DNA of 55,470 bases from Verrucomicrobiota bacterium. Its GTDB lineage: Bacteria; Verrucomicrobiota; Verrucomicrobiia; Limisphaerales; J093. The notes under the pieces are model-generated. The model was not told the origin of the DNA, did not search any database, and saw only the letters and a program-made list of their open reading frames with translations. The translations under genes and the position numbers were made by a program. Shown in pieces: positions 43,403 through 55,400 of this stretch; position 1 is the first letter of the stretch, and every line of letters begins with the position of its first letter. The stretch spans positions 1 through 55,470 of the forward strand of contig JAKQDD010000237.1 in NCBI GenBank assembly GCA_029556615.1. The letters are read 5' to 3'.

Positions 43403-46400
43403 GGCGACCTCCTGAGTCGTAGGAACAAGGGTTGCTGGCCGGGGAGCACTCTGACCCGGTAGACGTCGTTGATGACTTCGGGCTGGGTTGGGAAGGGGAC
43501 CCAGTTGACCAGCGGGCCCGCGACGGCAGGCGACTGCAGGAGGATGCAGCCGACGCAGTCCATGGGCCACTCGATGAGGATCCAGTCCCCTTGGCGGTGG
43601 ATGTTGAGCGCCGGGGTGCCGGCGATGGTGCGGGCTCGGAAGAACAGGCTGGGCGGCTCGACCGATCGCGGGGGCAGGACCGTCCTGAGTTCGGTCGGCG
43701 CGACCTGATCCTCGAACACCCAGTCATTGGCGTTGCCCACCTGGAGCCTGCGATCGATGGCGTAAGGCTGTCCCGGCAGGGCGTAGAGCACGAGATTGAC
43801 CTCGTCGTCGCGGAGGTTGACGAGGTCAAGGATTGGCTCGCGGCCGACGACGAAGACGCGGCCGACGCCGGCGTCGCCGTTGGCGTCCTGGCCATCGGTC
43901 CGGATGCCGGTGAGCGATTCGCCGCGGACGAGCACGTTGTCCGAGTGTTCCGCGGGTTGGACGGCGAAGCCGAGGCGGGCGAGGGTGAGCGTCCCCTGGA
44001 GCAACTGGCCGGGCCGGCTGGCGAACTGGGCCCGGTACCGGTTTTCGCCGAGGGCAACGATGTTGGCGGGGCCGGCCTGGGCGGCCAGGTTGGTGAGGTG
44101 AAGGCCTGTCAGGCGGTTGCTGGTCAGATCGAAGGTCAAGGTCAGTTCGCCGAGGGGCGCTCCGGACTCGAGGTCGAGCGGGATGGCCCCGGCGCCGTTG
44201 GCGGCGACGGCGGTTGTACCCAGGGCGAGATGGAAGTCGGGTTTGGTATCGAGCACCGTGACGACGAACGTCTGGGAGGCGCTGAGGCTGGGCTGGCCGT
44301 TATCGGCCACGATGACGGTGATCGGGTAGGGGTCGCCCCCCTGGAACTCGGTGGGTCGCCACGTGAAGATGCCGGTGGTTGGATGGACGCTGGCACCGGC
44401 GGGGGCGCCATCGGCGAGCCGGTAGGCGAGCGCTTGAGCGGGCAGATCGAGGTCGGTGGCCGCGGTGGCGATCGAGAGGCTCTGGCCTTCGGAGAGGGTC
44501 AGGCTGGCGATAGGTTCCAGGATCGGCGGCGTGTTGACCTCGAGGACGATGATGTCAAAGTCGAGCGTCGCGCTGGCGGAGGGCGATCCGGTGTCGCGGG
44601 CGATGATGCGGACGCGGTTGGTGCTTGGTCCCTGGGCCTCGGTGGTGATCCAGGTCAATTGCCCGCTTTGGCGGTTGAGCACGAGACCTGGCGGCGAGCC
44701 GGCTCCCGATTCGTAGATGACGGTGTCGCCGTCGGGATCCGTGGCCGAGACGGTGAGGGCGACGGTCTGGCCCTCGGTGACGATGACCGGGTCGGTGAGG
44801 GCGGCGAAGACGGGGGACCGGTTTTCGAGGGCGACGGTCGTTTGGGCCTGGGGCGCGGCCGGGGTGGCCTCGCGGTTGCCGGCTTGGTCGATGGCCACGC
44901 TGTAGAACGCGTAGGTCTTGCCCATGGCGCCCTGGAAGACGGCGCTGCGGGCGGGGGTGGCGGTGAGCCAGCGTTGGAACGGGCCGCCGCTATCGCTGTA
45001 GTAGACGTCGAACGTGGCGATGCCGCTGCCGTCCGTGTCGTCGCCCTCCCAGCGGACGAGGAAGGCGGAGTGGCTCCGTTCGGGGAGACTCTCGACACTG
45101 CTGATGGGCGGGAGGTTATCCTCGGCGGGCAGGAGGGTGTAGGTGAGGGTGTACTGGCCCGTGCTGTCGTGATCCAGCAGGTGGAGGGTGTTCTCGAGCC
45201 TGGGTCGTTTGCCTTGTCCGAGGAAGGTGCGATCGGTGATCCAGGCGTTGGTGTCGACGACGACGGCCTGGTTGTCGGAGCGGGTGACGCCGACCAATTG
45301 GTAGAGGCCATCAGCGGGATCGGGCACGCGGAGGTAGACCCAGCCCGGGGGCATCTCGGCGGTCAGTTGCACCTGGAGACTCGACGGCGAGAGGGTGCCG
45401 ATGACGGTGGCGTTGGTGACGACGGCGACGGCGTTGGAGGAGCCATCGCTCATCCAGAGCGTATCGGGCAGGTCACGCAGGTCGGCGTGGTCATTGACGA
45501 GAAAGTCGGGCTTGCCATCTTCGAAAGCGCCCGCGGCCTGGACAAGGCGGATCATCTCGTGGATGCGGACTTCATCGATGAGGGAGAGCCTGGGGTTACC
45601 CTGGCCGTCGAGGTGCTCGAAGGTGGCGGAGTAGTTGATGAAGAGACCTTGCAGGGTCGAGGTCAGGAGCCAGCGCGCCACGCTGATGCCTCCGGGCCCG
45701 ATGGTGCCGAAGTTCGCGGTCAGGGTCGGGGTCATGTTCTGGCCTGCGACCTCGGTGGCGAGGATCTTGAAGTCAATGAGCAGGCCCTTTTCGTTCTCGA
45801 CGATCTCGGGCTGGGCCGACGTGATGCGGAAGTTCCGGGCGGCGCCGGCGCCCCAGTTATTCACCATGACGGCGAGGCTGAAGGGGATGCTCGGCTCGAC
45901 GCGATCCGTGAACGGGTCGTCGGCGTAGACATCGCGCTGGTGGAAGTAATCGAGGGTCATCCGGGCGGTGGGATTGACCGTGATGGGCACGGGCGAGAGC
46001 GGGATGGCGACCTGCATGCCGTTGAGCAGGTATCGGAATTCGCCGCCCACGTAGTAGACCGTGGGTTCGAGCGGCGCAGCGTCGACGGTGGGCACCAGCG
46101 TCCAGCGTGCGGTTCCCTTGGCGCCGCCGGCGACGCGCCCGCCGCCGTTGACGTCGCTCAATCCGGTCAATTCCGGCGGGCGGATGCCGAAGAACGAGTT
46201 GGCGTCATGGCCTTGGCCGTCGGTGACCTGGACGGAGACGAGGATGGCCTCGAGGGCGTTGGGCATGCCGTTGTCGATGTCGAGCGTGGCCCGGAAGGCC
46301 TCGCGGCTGAGGACCGCCTGCTGGTCGAGCTTGATCTTGACCCGGGCGCAGACACCGGCGTCATGGGGTTCCTGGAGTTGGGTGCGACCGATCTCGACCA

Positions 46401-49400
46401 TGGCGTTGATCGGATCCGTGTAGCCTTCCGCCTCAGCCGCCTCCTGGTAGGACCCGAGGAGGGTAATGGCCTGCTGGAGCGCGATGGTGTCGATGAAATC
46501 AAGGTTGGCTCCGGGCGGGGCGTCGGCGGGACGCAGGATGCCGAGGGCGACGTTTTCGAGCGTTCGGTTCCAGCGATCGATGACGCGGGTGACCTCGGTG
46601 AGCGGGACGCCGGCGGGTTGGACACCGGAGAGGAGGTTCGAGCGTTCGCTTTCGGCGATGGTCCGGCTCTCCTCGGACGTCTCGCTGGTGGCGAGCTGGA
46701 AGCGTGAGAACCAGTCGCCGGTGGTGGCATCCGATCCGGGGTGGAGCCAGACGCCATCCGGCGCGCCGGTGAGTTCATTGAACACGTTCAGCGCGACGCG
46801 CAGTCCCTGGCCATAGAACGCGGCGGGGTCATGCGCGGCCATCGACACGCTCAGCGGTCCGCCCGACCCGGATGACAAGTAACACGAGAGGAGCGAATAG
46901 GCGCAAGCGGGGATGCTCGCGGCGGGGATGAGGCATCCGGCGACGCTGATGGCGCAGTCCACGAGCGATCCGAACGTCACGCCGCCGGCGAAGCCGACGC
47001 TGCAGGAGAAGCCCGCGAAGAAGCAGCCGACGGGGCCGGGGATGCAGCCGGCGATTGCCAGAATCCAGCAGGCGGCATCGCAGGGAAGGCTGGTGGAAAT
47101 GGACGAACTGCTGTAGCCGGGCCCGACACCGCCGCCACCGCCCAAGCCGCCGCCCCCGCCGCCCCAACCGGTCCAGCCGCCGCCGGGGCTGCCGCCCCCG
47201 CAATCGCCTCGGACGCCGCTGACGCCGACGGGCGCGCCGCCGGAGATCTTGAAGGGGCCGCACTCGTAATTCCAGGAGGCATTGCCGCCCATGCCGCACG
47301 GGACACTGCTGGCGGAGCGCACCTGGCCGGGGATGAAGTCGAAGCTGCCGATGCGGCGGAGCGTCACCGGGATGGTGAGCGAGGCCTTGGCGGGGATTCG
47401 GCCGATGTCGCCGATGAGCGGCTCGATGGCGTAGAACGGGTGGGTGTCGAACGTGAGCCGGGTATTCTCGGCGGCGATCAAGCCCTGGTTGTGGAAGGTC
47501 ATGTTGACCTGCTTGGTCTGGCCGACCACGGTGAGATCGCTGACGTCGAGGACCGACGGTTCGAGGGTGACGACCGGGGTGGGGACGACCGTCTCGAATT
47601 CCGTTTCGATCGTGATCTTGTAGTGGTCTTCGATCTCGACGCGCTCGACGGTCCAGGTATATCGGACTGCCTGGTAGGAGAGGAAGGCGGTGATCTCGTT
47701 GGTGATGCCGGGCTCGAGGAAGATCGTGCTGCGATGGCCGGTGTGCTGTTCGGCATCCAGTTCGAGGTCGTAGTAGCCCTCCATGAGATCCGGCACAAAG
47801 AACTGCCCCTGGGTGTCGGTGACACCGTTCGTGATGACCATGGAACTGACCGAGTCCCGGATGCGGACGGTGGCGTTGGTCAGGGGCGGCGCCCCGGTGG
47901 CGTAGTAGGTGAACTCATCCACGGAGCTGATGCGCAGCGCGCCTTTGGCTTCCGAGAGCGCCCGGAACGAGAAGGGGACGGCGATGCCCGTGGTCGGGCT
48001 GTTGATGGCCAGATTGCCCTGGTGGGTTGTCAGCTCGAGGTTCTCCGGGGGATTCAACTGAAGCGTCACGGTGTTCGTTTCGCCCGGGGCGAGCGAGGGC
48101 ATCGGATTCGGCGAGACCAGGCTCATCCAGGGGATTGGCGGGAGCGACACGGTGACGGGTCCGGTCTCGAGTCCGCCGGTGTTGACGATCTCGAAGGTCA
48201 CGGTGCGGAGGGTGCCGCGTTTCATTCCTCCTTCGAGTTGGCTGGGGTAGGTGACCAATCGCGGTACCAGCGGATCAATCGTGACGTAAAGGGGCACGTC
48301 GAGCACGGCGCCTTCGCCACTGGTGATCTGGAGCTGGACGTAGCCCCAGGTGTAGGAGGCGTCGCGGGCGGCGATGCCGAAGGCGAGCGAGGTCGTGGCG
48401 TTGCCGGCCAGCCGGTTCGTTTGCAGCGTGAGGGCGACCTCGACGTTGGGCGGTTGGCTCAGGACGGCCGCTGCGAGCCCGGTCAGCGGGATATCGCTGA
48501 GGTTCTGGATCTCGATCGTGCCGCTGACGCTGCTGGCTTCACTGAGGCGTACGGCCGGGTTGGCGGGCTGGGCGCGCATGCCGAGGAGGTAGAAGGCATC
48601 CTGGGTTGCGGGGTCGGGGACTCCCGGGTGGCTGGCGGCGATCTCATAGTAACCGGCCTCGCCCGCCAGCGGGTTCCACGCGGTGGCGAACCGGCCTTGG
48701 GCGTCGGTGATGGCGGCGATGGTTCGGGTGGTGCCTCGGGTTCGGATGTGGATGGCGACGAGGGAGTGGGGGGCGGGTTGTCCGCCGGCCCGGGATGCCT
48801 GTCCGACGAGGGGCACGGGCGTGTTGGCGGGCGCCGCTTCAAGCGCGGTTGAGACCATGGCTTCATAGGCGGGGCCGGCGCGGGCGGGGTTGGGCGCGAT
48901 GCCGATGTTGTTGTCTTCGAGCAATTCGACGACGTTGTTGGCGGCATCGGCGATGACGATGATCCAGTAATCGCCGGCGGTCTGGGGCAGGCGGACGGGG
49001 ACAGTCTGGCTGAACTGGCTGCCGGCGGGCAGGCTGCCATTGAAGGTGTACTGGCCCATGAGCACGTCGTCGCCCACGAGGGGATCGGACGAGAGATAGA
49101 CTCTCTGGACGACGGCATTGGTGGGGGAGGCGACGACGCCCTGATTCCTGATCTGGTAACTGATGTCGATGTAAGCTTCCGTCTCGGCGGTGGCCGGGGC
49201 GGTCACGGTGTTCACCACGAGATCGGGCAGGTTGACGTCGGTGACCGTCACGGGCAGGTGACCGGCGGCATAGCCCGGCGCCGTGGCGGTGATGAGGACG
49301 CTGCGGTTGCCATCGGTGACGCCGTCGTCCACGGTCGAGAGGGCGAACGTGGTCGAGATGGCCTCGGCGGGGATGGTGACGCTGGGCGGCACCAGGAGTT

Positions 49401-52400
49401 CGCTGGTGTTGGCGGAGGCGAGCGCGACCGTCAAGGCGGTGCCGGTTCCGGTGTTGCGCGAGACCGTGCCGGTGGCGGCGGCAGTCAGGCCTTCGGCGAG
49501 CACAGGACGATCCACGGTCAGCCGCAGGGTCGGGCCGTCGTCGTCGGTGACGGTGACCGTGGCGGCGTCGGCTTCGCCAAGCCGTATTCGGGTGCCGGTG
49601 GCGCGGAACCAGACCGTGACGGTGACGGATTTGTCGCCGTCGACGAGGTCATTGTCGACCGCGGCGATGGGCAAGGTGACGGCGGTTTCGCCGGCGGGGA
49701 TGGTGGCCGAGGGTGGGACGAGCAGGGCATTCGGGTTGCTGCTTTCGAAGTCGAGCTCGAGGGCGCGGGAGCTGACCAGGCTCCGGGTGAGGATAATCTG
49801 GGCGGCTTGGGGTCCGCCGCCTTCGCTGACCGTGGCGGGGCTGACGACCATCGCGAGCGCCGGCCAGTCGTCGTCCAGGACGGTCACCTCGGCGGCAGCG
49901 GAGCGATACCCGTTGGCGGTTGCGGTCACCGTGGCTCGCAGCGGCGGCTCGACCAGTGAGTCATCGAGGCCGGTCACGAGGAAGGCGACGGCGCGTTCGC
50001 CTGGGGCGAACGCGACGGTGGCCGGCACTTGCAGTTGGGTCGGACTCGAGCTGGAGAGGACGATCGTGAGCGCTTCCGAGCCGGCGTCTCGCGTGATCAG
50101 GCCTTCGAGCGGCAGACCTTCGACGACGTCCGCGGTGACGAAGGCAAGGGCGAGGGTGGGGAGGTCGACGTCGAGGACGATGAGTTGAGCCGAAGCGGAC
50201 ACGAACCCGGCGGCGCTGGCGCCGAGGAGGACCGTCTGGGGACCGTCCACGACGCCGTCGGTGAGCGCCTGGACGCTGAAGGAGGCGGAAGCCTGGCCGG
50301 CGGGGATGACGAGCTGGGCGGGCAGGGTCAGTTCCGTGGGATCGCCGTTGATGAGGGCGACGGTGAGGGCGGCGGTGCGACTGCCATTGCGGGTGACCGT
50401 GGCGGTGACCGATCGGGAGTCGCCCTCATGGAGCTGGGCGGGGTCGAGCTGCAGAGTCAGCACGGCCGGCACGAGGGTGGGTTGTGCCGAGATCCCAAGG
50501 TTGTTGTCCTCGTCGCCTTCGATGACATCGCCGCGGCTGTCGGCAAGGGCGGCTAGCCAGAGGTTCCCGGTCAAGCTGCCGGGCGGCATGACCACCGTCT
50601 GCGTCCGGGTGAGGCCTGTTGCGGGCGGCAGGGTGTTGGTGAAGGTCAGGGTGGCGAGCTCGACCGCGTCGGTCCCGGTGGGACTGGCGGTGATCGAAAT
50701 CGTCTCGGACCAGACCGGTCCGGCGCTCACGTCGCCGCGGTTCGTGACCGTGTAGATGAGCTCGACGGGTTGGGCTGGGTGTGCCTGGGCCGGGCCGGTG
50801 AGGTTGACGATGGCCAGGTCCGGGAGGGGCGGCAGGGAGACAGCGATGGGCACCGACCGGAGGTTGTTGCTCTCATCCGATTCGGCGACGGCGCCGTCGC
50901 CGTCGGCGGCGACGACGATGAAGAAGGCTCCTGGCGTTGAATCGCCGGCGAGGGGCAGGGTGACCGACACGGTATTCGTGTAGGCGGCACCGGGTTGGAG
51001 CGGGACGCGGAGAGCCGGGGCGGAGGCGAGGAGCGTGCCGGGGGTGTTGTTGGCGGTCGAGAGCGAGAGGCGATCGGTCCAGGGCGCGACGGCGGCGCTG
51101 GTTCCGGCATTGGTGATGACGAATTCGATCGGCACCGTCTGGCCGAACGCGGCCGTGGAGGGCGCGCTGACGCGGGCCACGCGCAGGTCGGTAGCGACGA
51201 TCTGGAGCGGTGCGGCGGCGAAGGTCGTGTTGTTGTCCTCATTGGATTCGGCGATCTGATTGCCGCTGTCGACATGGATGCCGAAGTACCGGGCGCCGAC
51301 GCCGACGGAGGGGACGATGACCTGTTGGGTGACGACGCGCCTGGCGCCGGTGGCGAGGCCATCGATGCCCGGGTTGAAGCTGACTGCGCCGAGCGTTTGG
51401 GCTCCGGAACCGTCCGCGTTGGGGGAGAGCAGGACGGCGTTCTGCCATGGACCGGTGGCGGTGCCGGGGCCGAGGTTCGTGATGACGAAGGTGAGTGGGA
51501 TGAGGGTTCCGGCCTGGGCGGACCCGGGCGTGGTGAGCAGGCCGGCGAGCAGGTCGGGGGTTGCCAGGGTCGTGAAGGTCTTGTCCTCGGACGCCGTTTC
51601 GTTGCCGGCCTCGTCGGTGACCCGGACGAGAAGGTGGTAGAGGGTGGCGGGGGTCAGGCCGGTGAGGGTGAAAGCATGTTGGGTGCGGAGGAGAGCGGTG
51701 CTGTTGGTGACGCCGTAGGCGGCCGTCAGGCCGGAGAGGACACGGGCCGTGGTGGGCTCGGAGGTGGACCAGGAGACGGTGGCGGTCACAATGCCGGGGG
51801 TGACAATGATGGTCCCGAGCGCAGGCGGCGTGCGATCCACGAGGTCGTACTCGGCGACGAAGAGCATGTTTGTGGGATCCGTGGTCGAGAAGGTCTCGAC
51901 GAAGCTCGCGCTGGTGCCATAAGGCGCGCCGTTCAAGGTGAACTGTGTGAAGGCGTAGTAATTGGGGGGGCTGTTGGTGATCGCAGCAGGCGCAGCAATC
52001 ACGGAAGACTGCCCGTTGTTGAACGTGCCGGCGCCGGCGACGGTGGCGAGGCCGTCGGGTCGGGTGGCGGTGGTCACCACGTGGACCAGGTGGGCTTCGG
52101 TGTAATGCGCGACGAAGGTGCGGGCGGAGCGGACCACGACCTCGAGCACGGGGTTCGCACCCAGGGTCGCGGCGCCCTCGGTCCAGTGGCTGAAGGCGTA
52201 GCCGAAGGCCGGCTGCGCGGTCAGTTGGATCGTACTGTTCCATGGATGGACACCCGTTCCGAGCACGGTGCCGGCCCCTGCGGGTTCATTGGATGCGGTG
52301 ATCGCGAGACTGGGCAGGCCGAATGCCGCGGTCAGGGTGGTATCCTGGACGATGGTGAAGGTGTACGCGGCGTCGGCGCTTCGGACGATGCCCCCTTCGA

Positions 52401-55400
52401 GCCAGTGCTGGAAGAAGTAGGGTGCGGTTTCTGTGGCTGGCGTGGCAGTCACCGTGACGCGGGTGCCCGCCGGGTAGGTGCCGGCGCCGGTCACCGTACC
52501 TGCTCCCGAGGGCAGGGTGTTCAAAGTGAGCGTGCACAGCCGCGTGATGGTGAACGAGGTCGAGGCCGTGTTCAGCTCGGCAGTCTCATGGCTTGTGCCG
52601 TCAAATTCATAGACCTGCTGGTCGGCGTCGGTGGTGACCTCGACGAGGTACGCGCCGGCAGCGCTGGCGGTGAAGGGGACCTCGCGGGCGACCGAGGCGC
52701 CGGGAGCGAGCGGCGCCTCGAGTGCGAGGCTCTGGTCGAGGATAGTGGTGGCGGTGGTCTGGTTGCGGACGCGCAATCGTTCCTTGACTCCGGCCGGGGT
52801 GATGGCGGCGCCGCGGTTGAACGTGGTCCAGCGGACGGTGTACGTCTGCGAGCCGTCCGGGCCGGTGAGACTCAGGCTTTCGATCCGCAGATCCGGATAG
52901 TCGGCGAGCGCGATGGCTAGCGGCGTCTCGAGCGGGGTCTCGTTGTCGCCTTCGAGCAGGAACTCGTTGACCGTGTCGGTGTGATCGGTTTTAGCGATGA
53001 CGTAGAATGCCCCACTGACGCCGTCGGGGAGGTTCACCGTGTTGGTCAGGGTATAGCTCTGGCCGGGGGTGAGCGCGCCGCTGTGCGGGTACAATCCGAG
53101 CAGCAGGTCGTCGTCGTCCATCGCCATATCCGCGGACAGGACGAGGCGGTCGAACCAGAGCCCGACGGGTGTTGCCAGCGATCCGACGTTGGCCACGGTG
53201 AAGACGATCGTGATGGGATCGCCACTGCGCAAGCCGGTGGCGCTGGGGACACTCAGGCTGGCGACCTGCAGGTTGGGGATCATGACGTCTTCGGTGGGCA
53301 GCACCGATACGTCGAGCAAGTACTCGCTGAGCACACCGGCCGAGTTGCCGGCGCCGCGAACCAGGGCGTAGTAAGTCCCGGTCTGTTCGATCCGGACCTC
53401 GGCGACGCCGTCGGATGGACGGCCGCTGCCGGCTTCGGGCATGTAGCCATTGGCTGCGTTGTAGAGGCTGACGACCGGGATGAGGGGGCTGCTCGATGGC
53501 TGGCGGGTGCGGAGGAACACGGTCTTGCCCGCTTCGACCACACCGAGCCCGAAGTAGTCGAGATCGGCGGCAGTCTGGGGATAGCCGCCGACGATGGCGC
53601 TGCGGCCGGTTCCGCTGGTGGTGAAGGTCAGGGGATTGGCCGTGGCGAGGGTGCCGTTCGCCTCGATCTCGGTGGGCAGGCCGTTGCGGTAACGCGACAC
53701 CCGCAGCCGGTACTCGCCCGTGTAACCGTACCACTGGCTTACCCGGACGGTGTAGAGGCCTGGGCTTGCCGCGGTGAGCGGCGCGGTCTGGAGCAGGCCC
53801 TCATGGCCGGAGGTGACGCTGATTGCCTGTTCCCCGGAGGGCGTGTACAGGATGTAGTAAAGGCCTGTATAGACGGGGTTCCCCGGGTTCTCCGCGGTCA
53901 CGACCACGACGTCGCCGGCCTCGGCATTGAAGCTCCAGAAATCGACGTCGTTGCCGTCCCGCAGGAATCCGCGGCCGCCTCCTGAGACCAGGTCGGGCTG
54001 GGTGCTCTCCATGGGGAGAGGTGTGGCGGTCTCGCGGGTATCGTTGGATTCGAACTCCGTGGCGAGCCGGCCGACTTGATCGATTCCGAAGTGGCGCGTC
54101 CAGGCGGCGGCCAGTGGATTGCCAGCGCGGTCACGGAGCGCGGTGCCGGCGGTGAACCGGTACTCGCCGGGTGGAAGCGCGCCGGTGACGACGTAGAGAT
54201 TCGCGGTCAACCCGGAGGCATAGGCCGGGCTGACAGTGACTGGGTAGAGGAGATCGTCCACCGTGTCGAACTGGCCGTCCGGTCCCTGCGATCGCAAGTC
54301 ATAACTGGCCGGATCATTCACGGTCGAGGCCATCATGTCCTCGGAGAAGGTCAGGGAGAACCGGTCGAACAGTGAGGAAACGCTGGCATTCTCGGCGGGC
54401 AGGGTGTCTGCCAGGATGACGGGCGGGAGGAGGTCGGACACGTCGAGGGTGAGAAGGTACTGGGCCATGAGGCCCGGTTCGCTCGCTGCGGCGGGGGCGA
54501 GTGCGACCCAGGTGGCGCCATTTCGCAGCGTGCCAGTCCGGCCCTGACTGCTCAGATCGGCGATGGTTTGTCCCTGGCTCTCGGTGAAGGGCCAGAAGCC
54601 CACGAGCCCGCTCTCGCCGCCTGTCAGCGTGTCGGTCAGGCGGGCCTGGATCTCGTCGCCGGTGAGCGCCCGGTTCCAGACCGCGACGTCATCGATGTAC
54701 CCTGGGAAGCTGTTGCCGCCGCAGCAGACCTCGCTTCCGATGCGCGTCCCGACAGCGGTTCCGACGTAATTGGCCTCGACGGCGCCTGAAGCGACGAATT
54801 GGCCATCAACGTAGAGCCGTGCCATCGCTCCGTCGCACGTGCCGGCCACATGATACCACCGGCCGGCGCTCGCGGTGTTCGTTGCCTGGATGGTCTGGCT
54901 GCAGCCGCCCGGAGGTCTGATGGCGACGCCGAAGCGATTGTCGTGAAGGGTGATCCCCCAATCCAGGCAATCGTAGAAGCCGCCAGCAATCGTCCGCCGC
55001 CCGCCAGGGAGACTGACGACGCGGACCCAGGCTTCGATGGTCCATTGGGCGCCAGGAGTCCACGTCCCAAGATCCACGTAGTCGTCCGAGCCATCGAAGT
55101 AGACCAGGTTCTCCGGGGTATCCGCGCGGCCGGGAGTGCCGGCGTGGATCCGGGCGTAATAGGCGCCGGCCGCGTCGCCCGGGACCAGGAAGCTCAACTC
55201 CCGATCCCCGGCGGGGGCGGAGGCGACCACACCGCCGGCACGGTCGAGCACGGTGAGAATGCCGCTCAACGCGCTGCTGGCGGGTTGTGTGTAGGCGACA
55301 CGGATGGCGCTGCCCTCGGAGAGATTGCCGAGGCTGAAGACATCGGCGGGGTCGGCATCGCGGAGGTAGCCGAGGACTTTGGCCCACTGATTGGTGCCCT

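Noticed and set aside
43432..46707. Plus-strand open frame of 1,091 codons
   Set aside because: Antisense to the giant gene, with Gly/Asp/Glu-rich low-complexity sequence and no domain; the same applies to long plus frames at 3431-5416, 6914-8620, 11702-13882 and 50995-52920.
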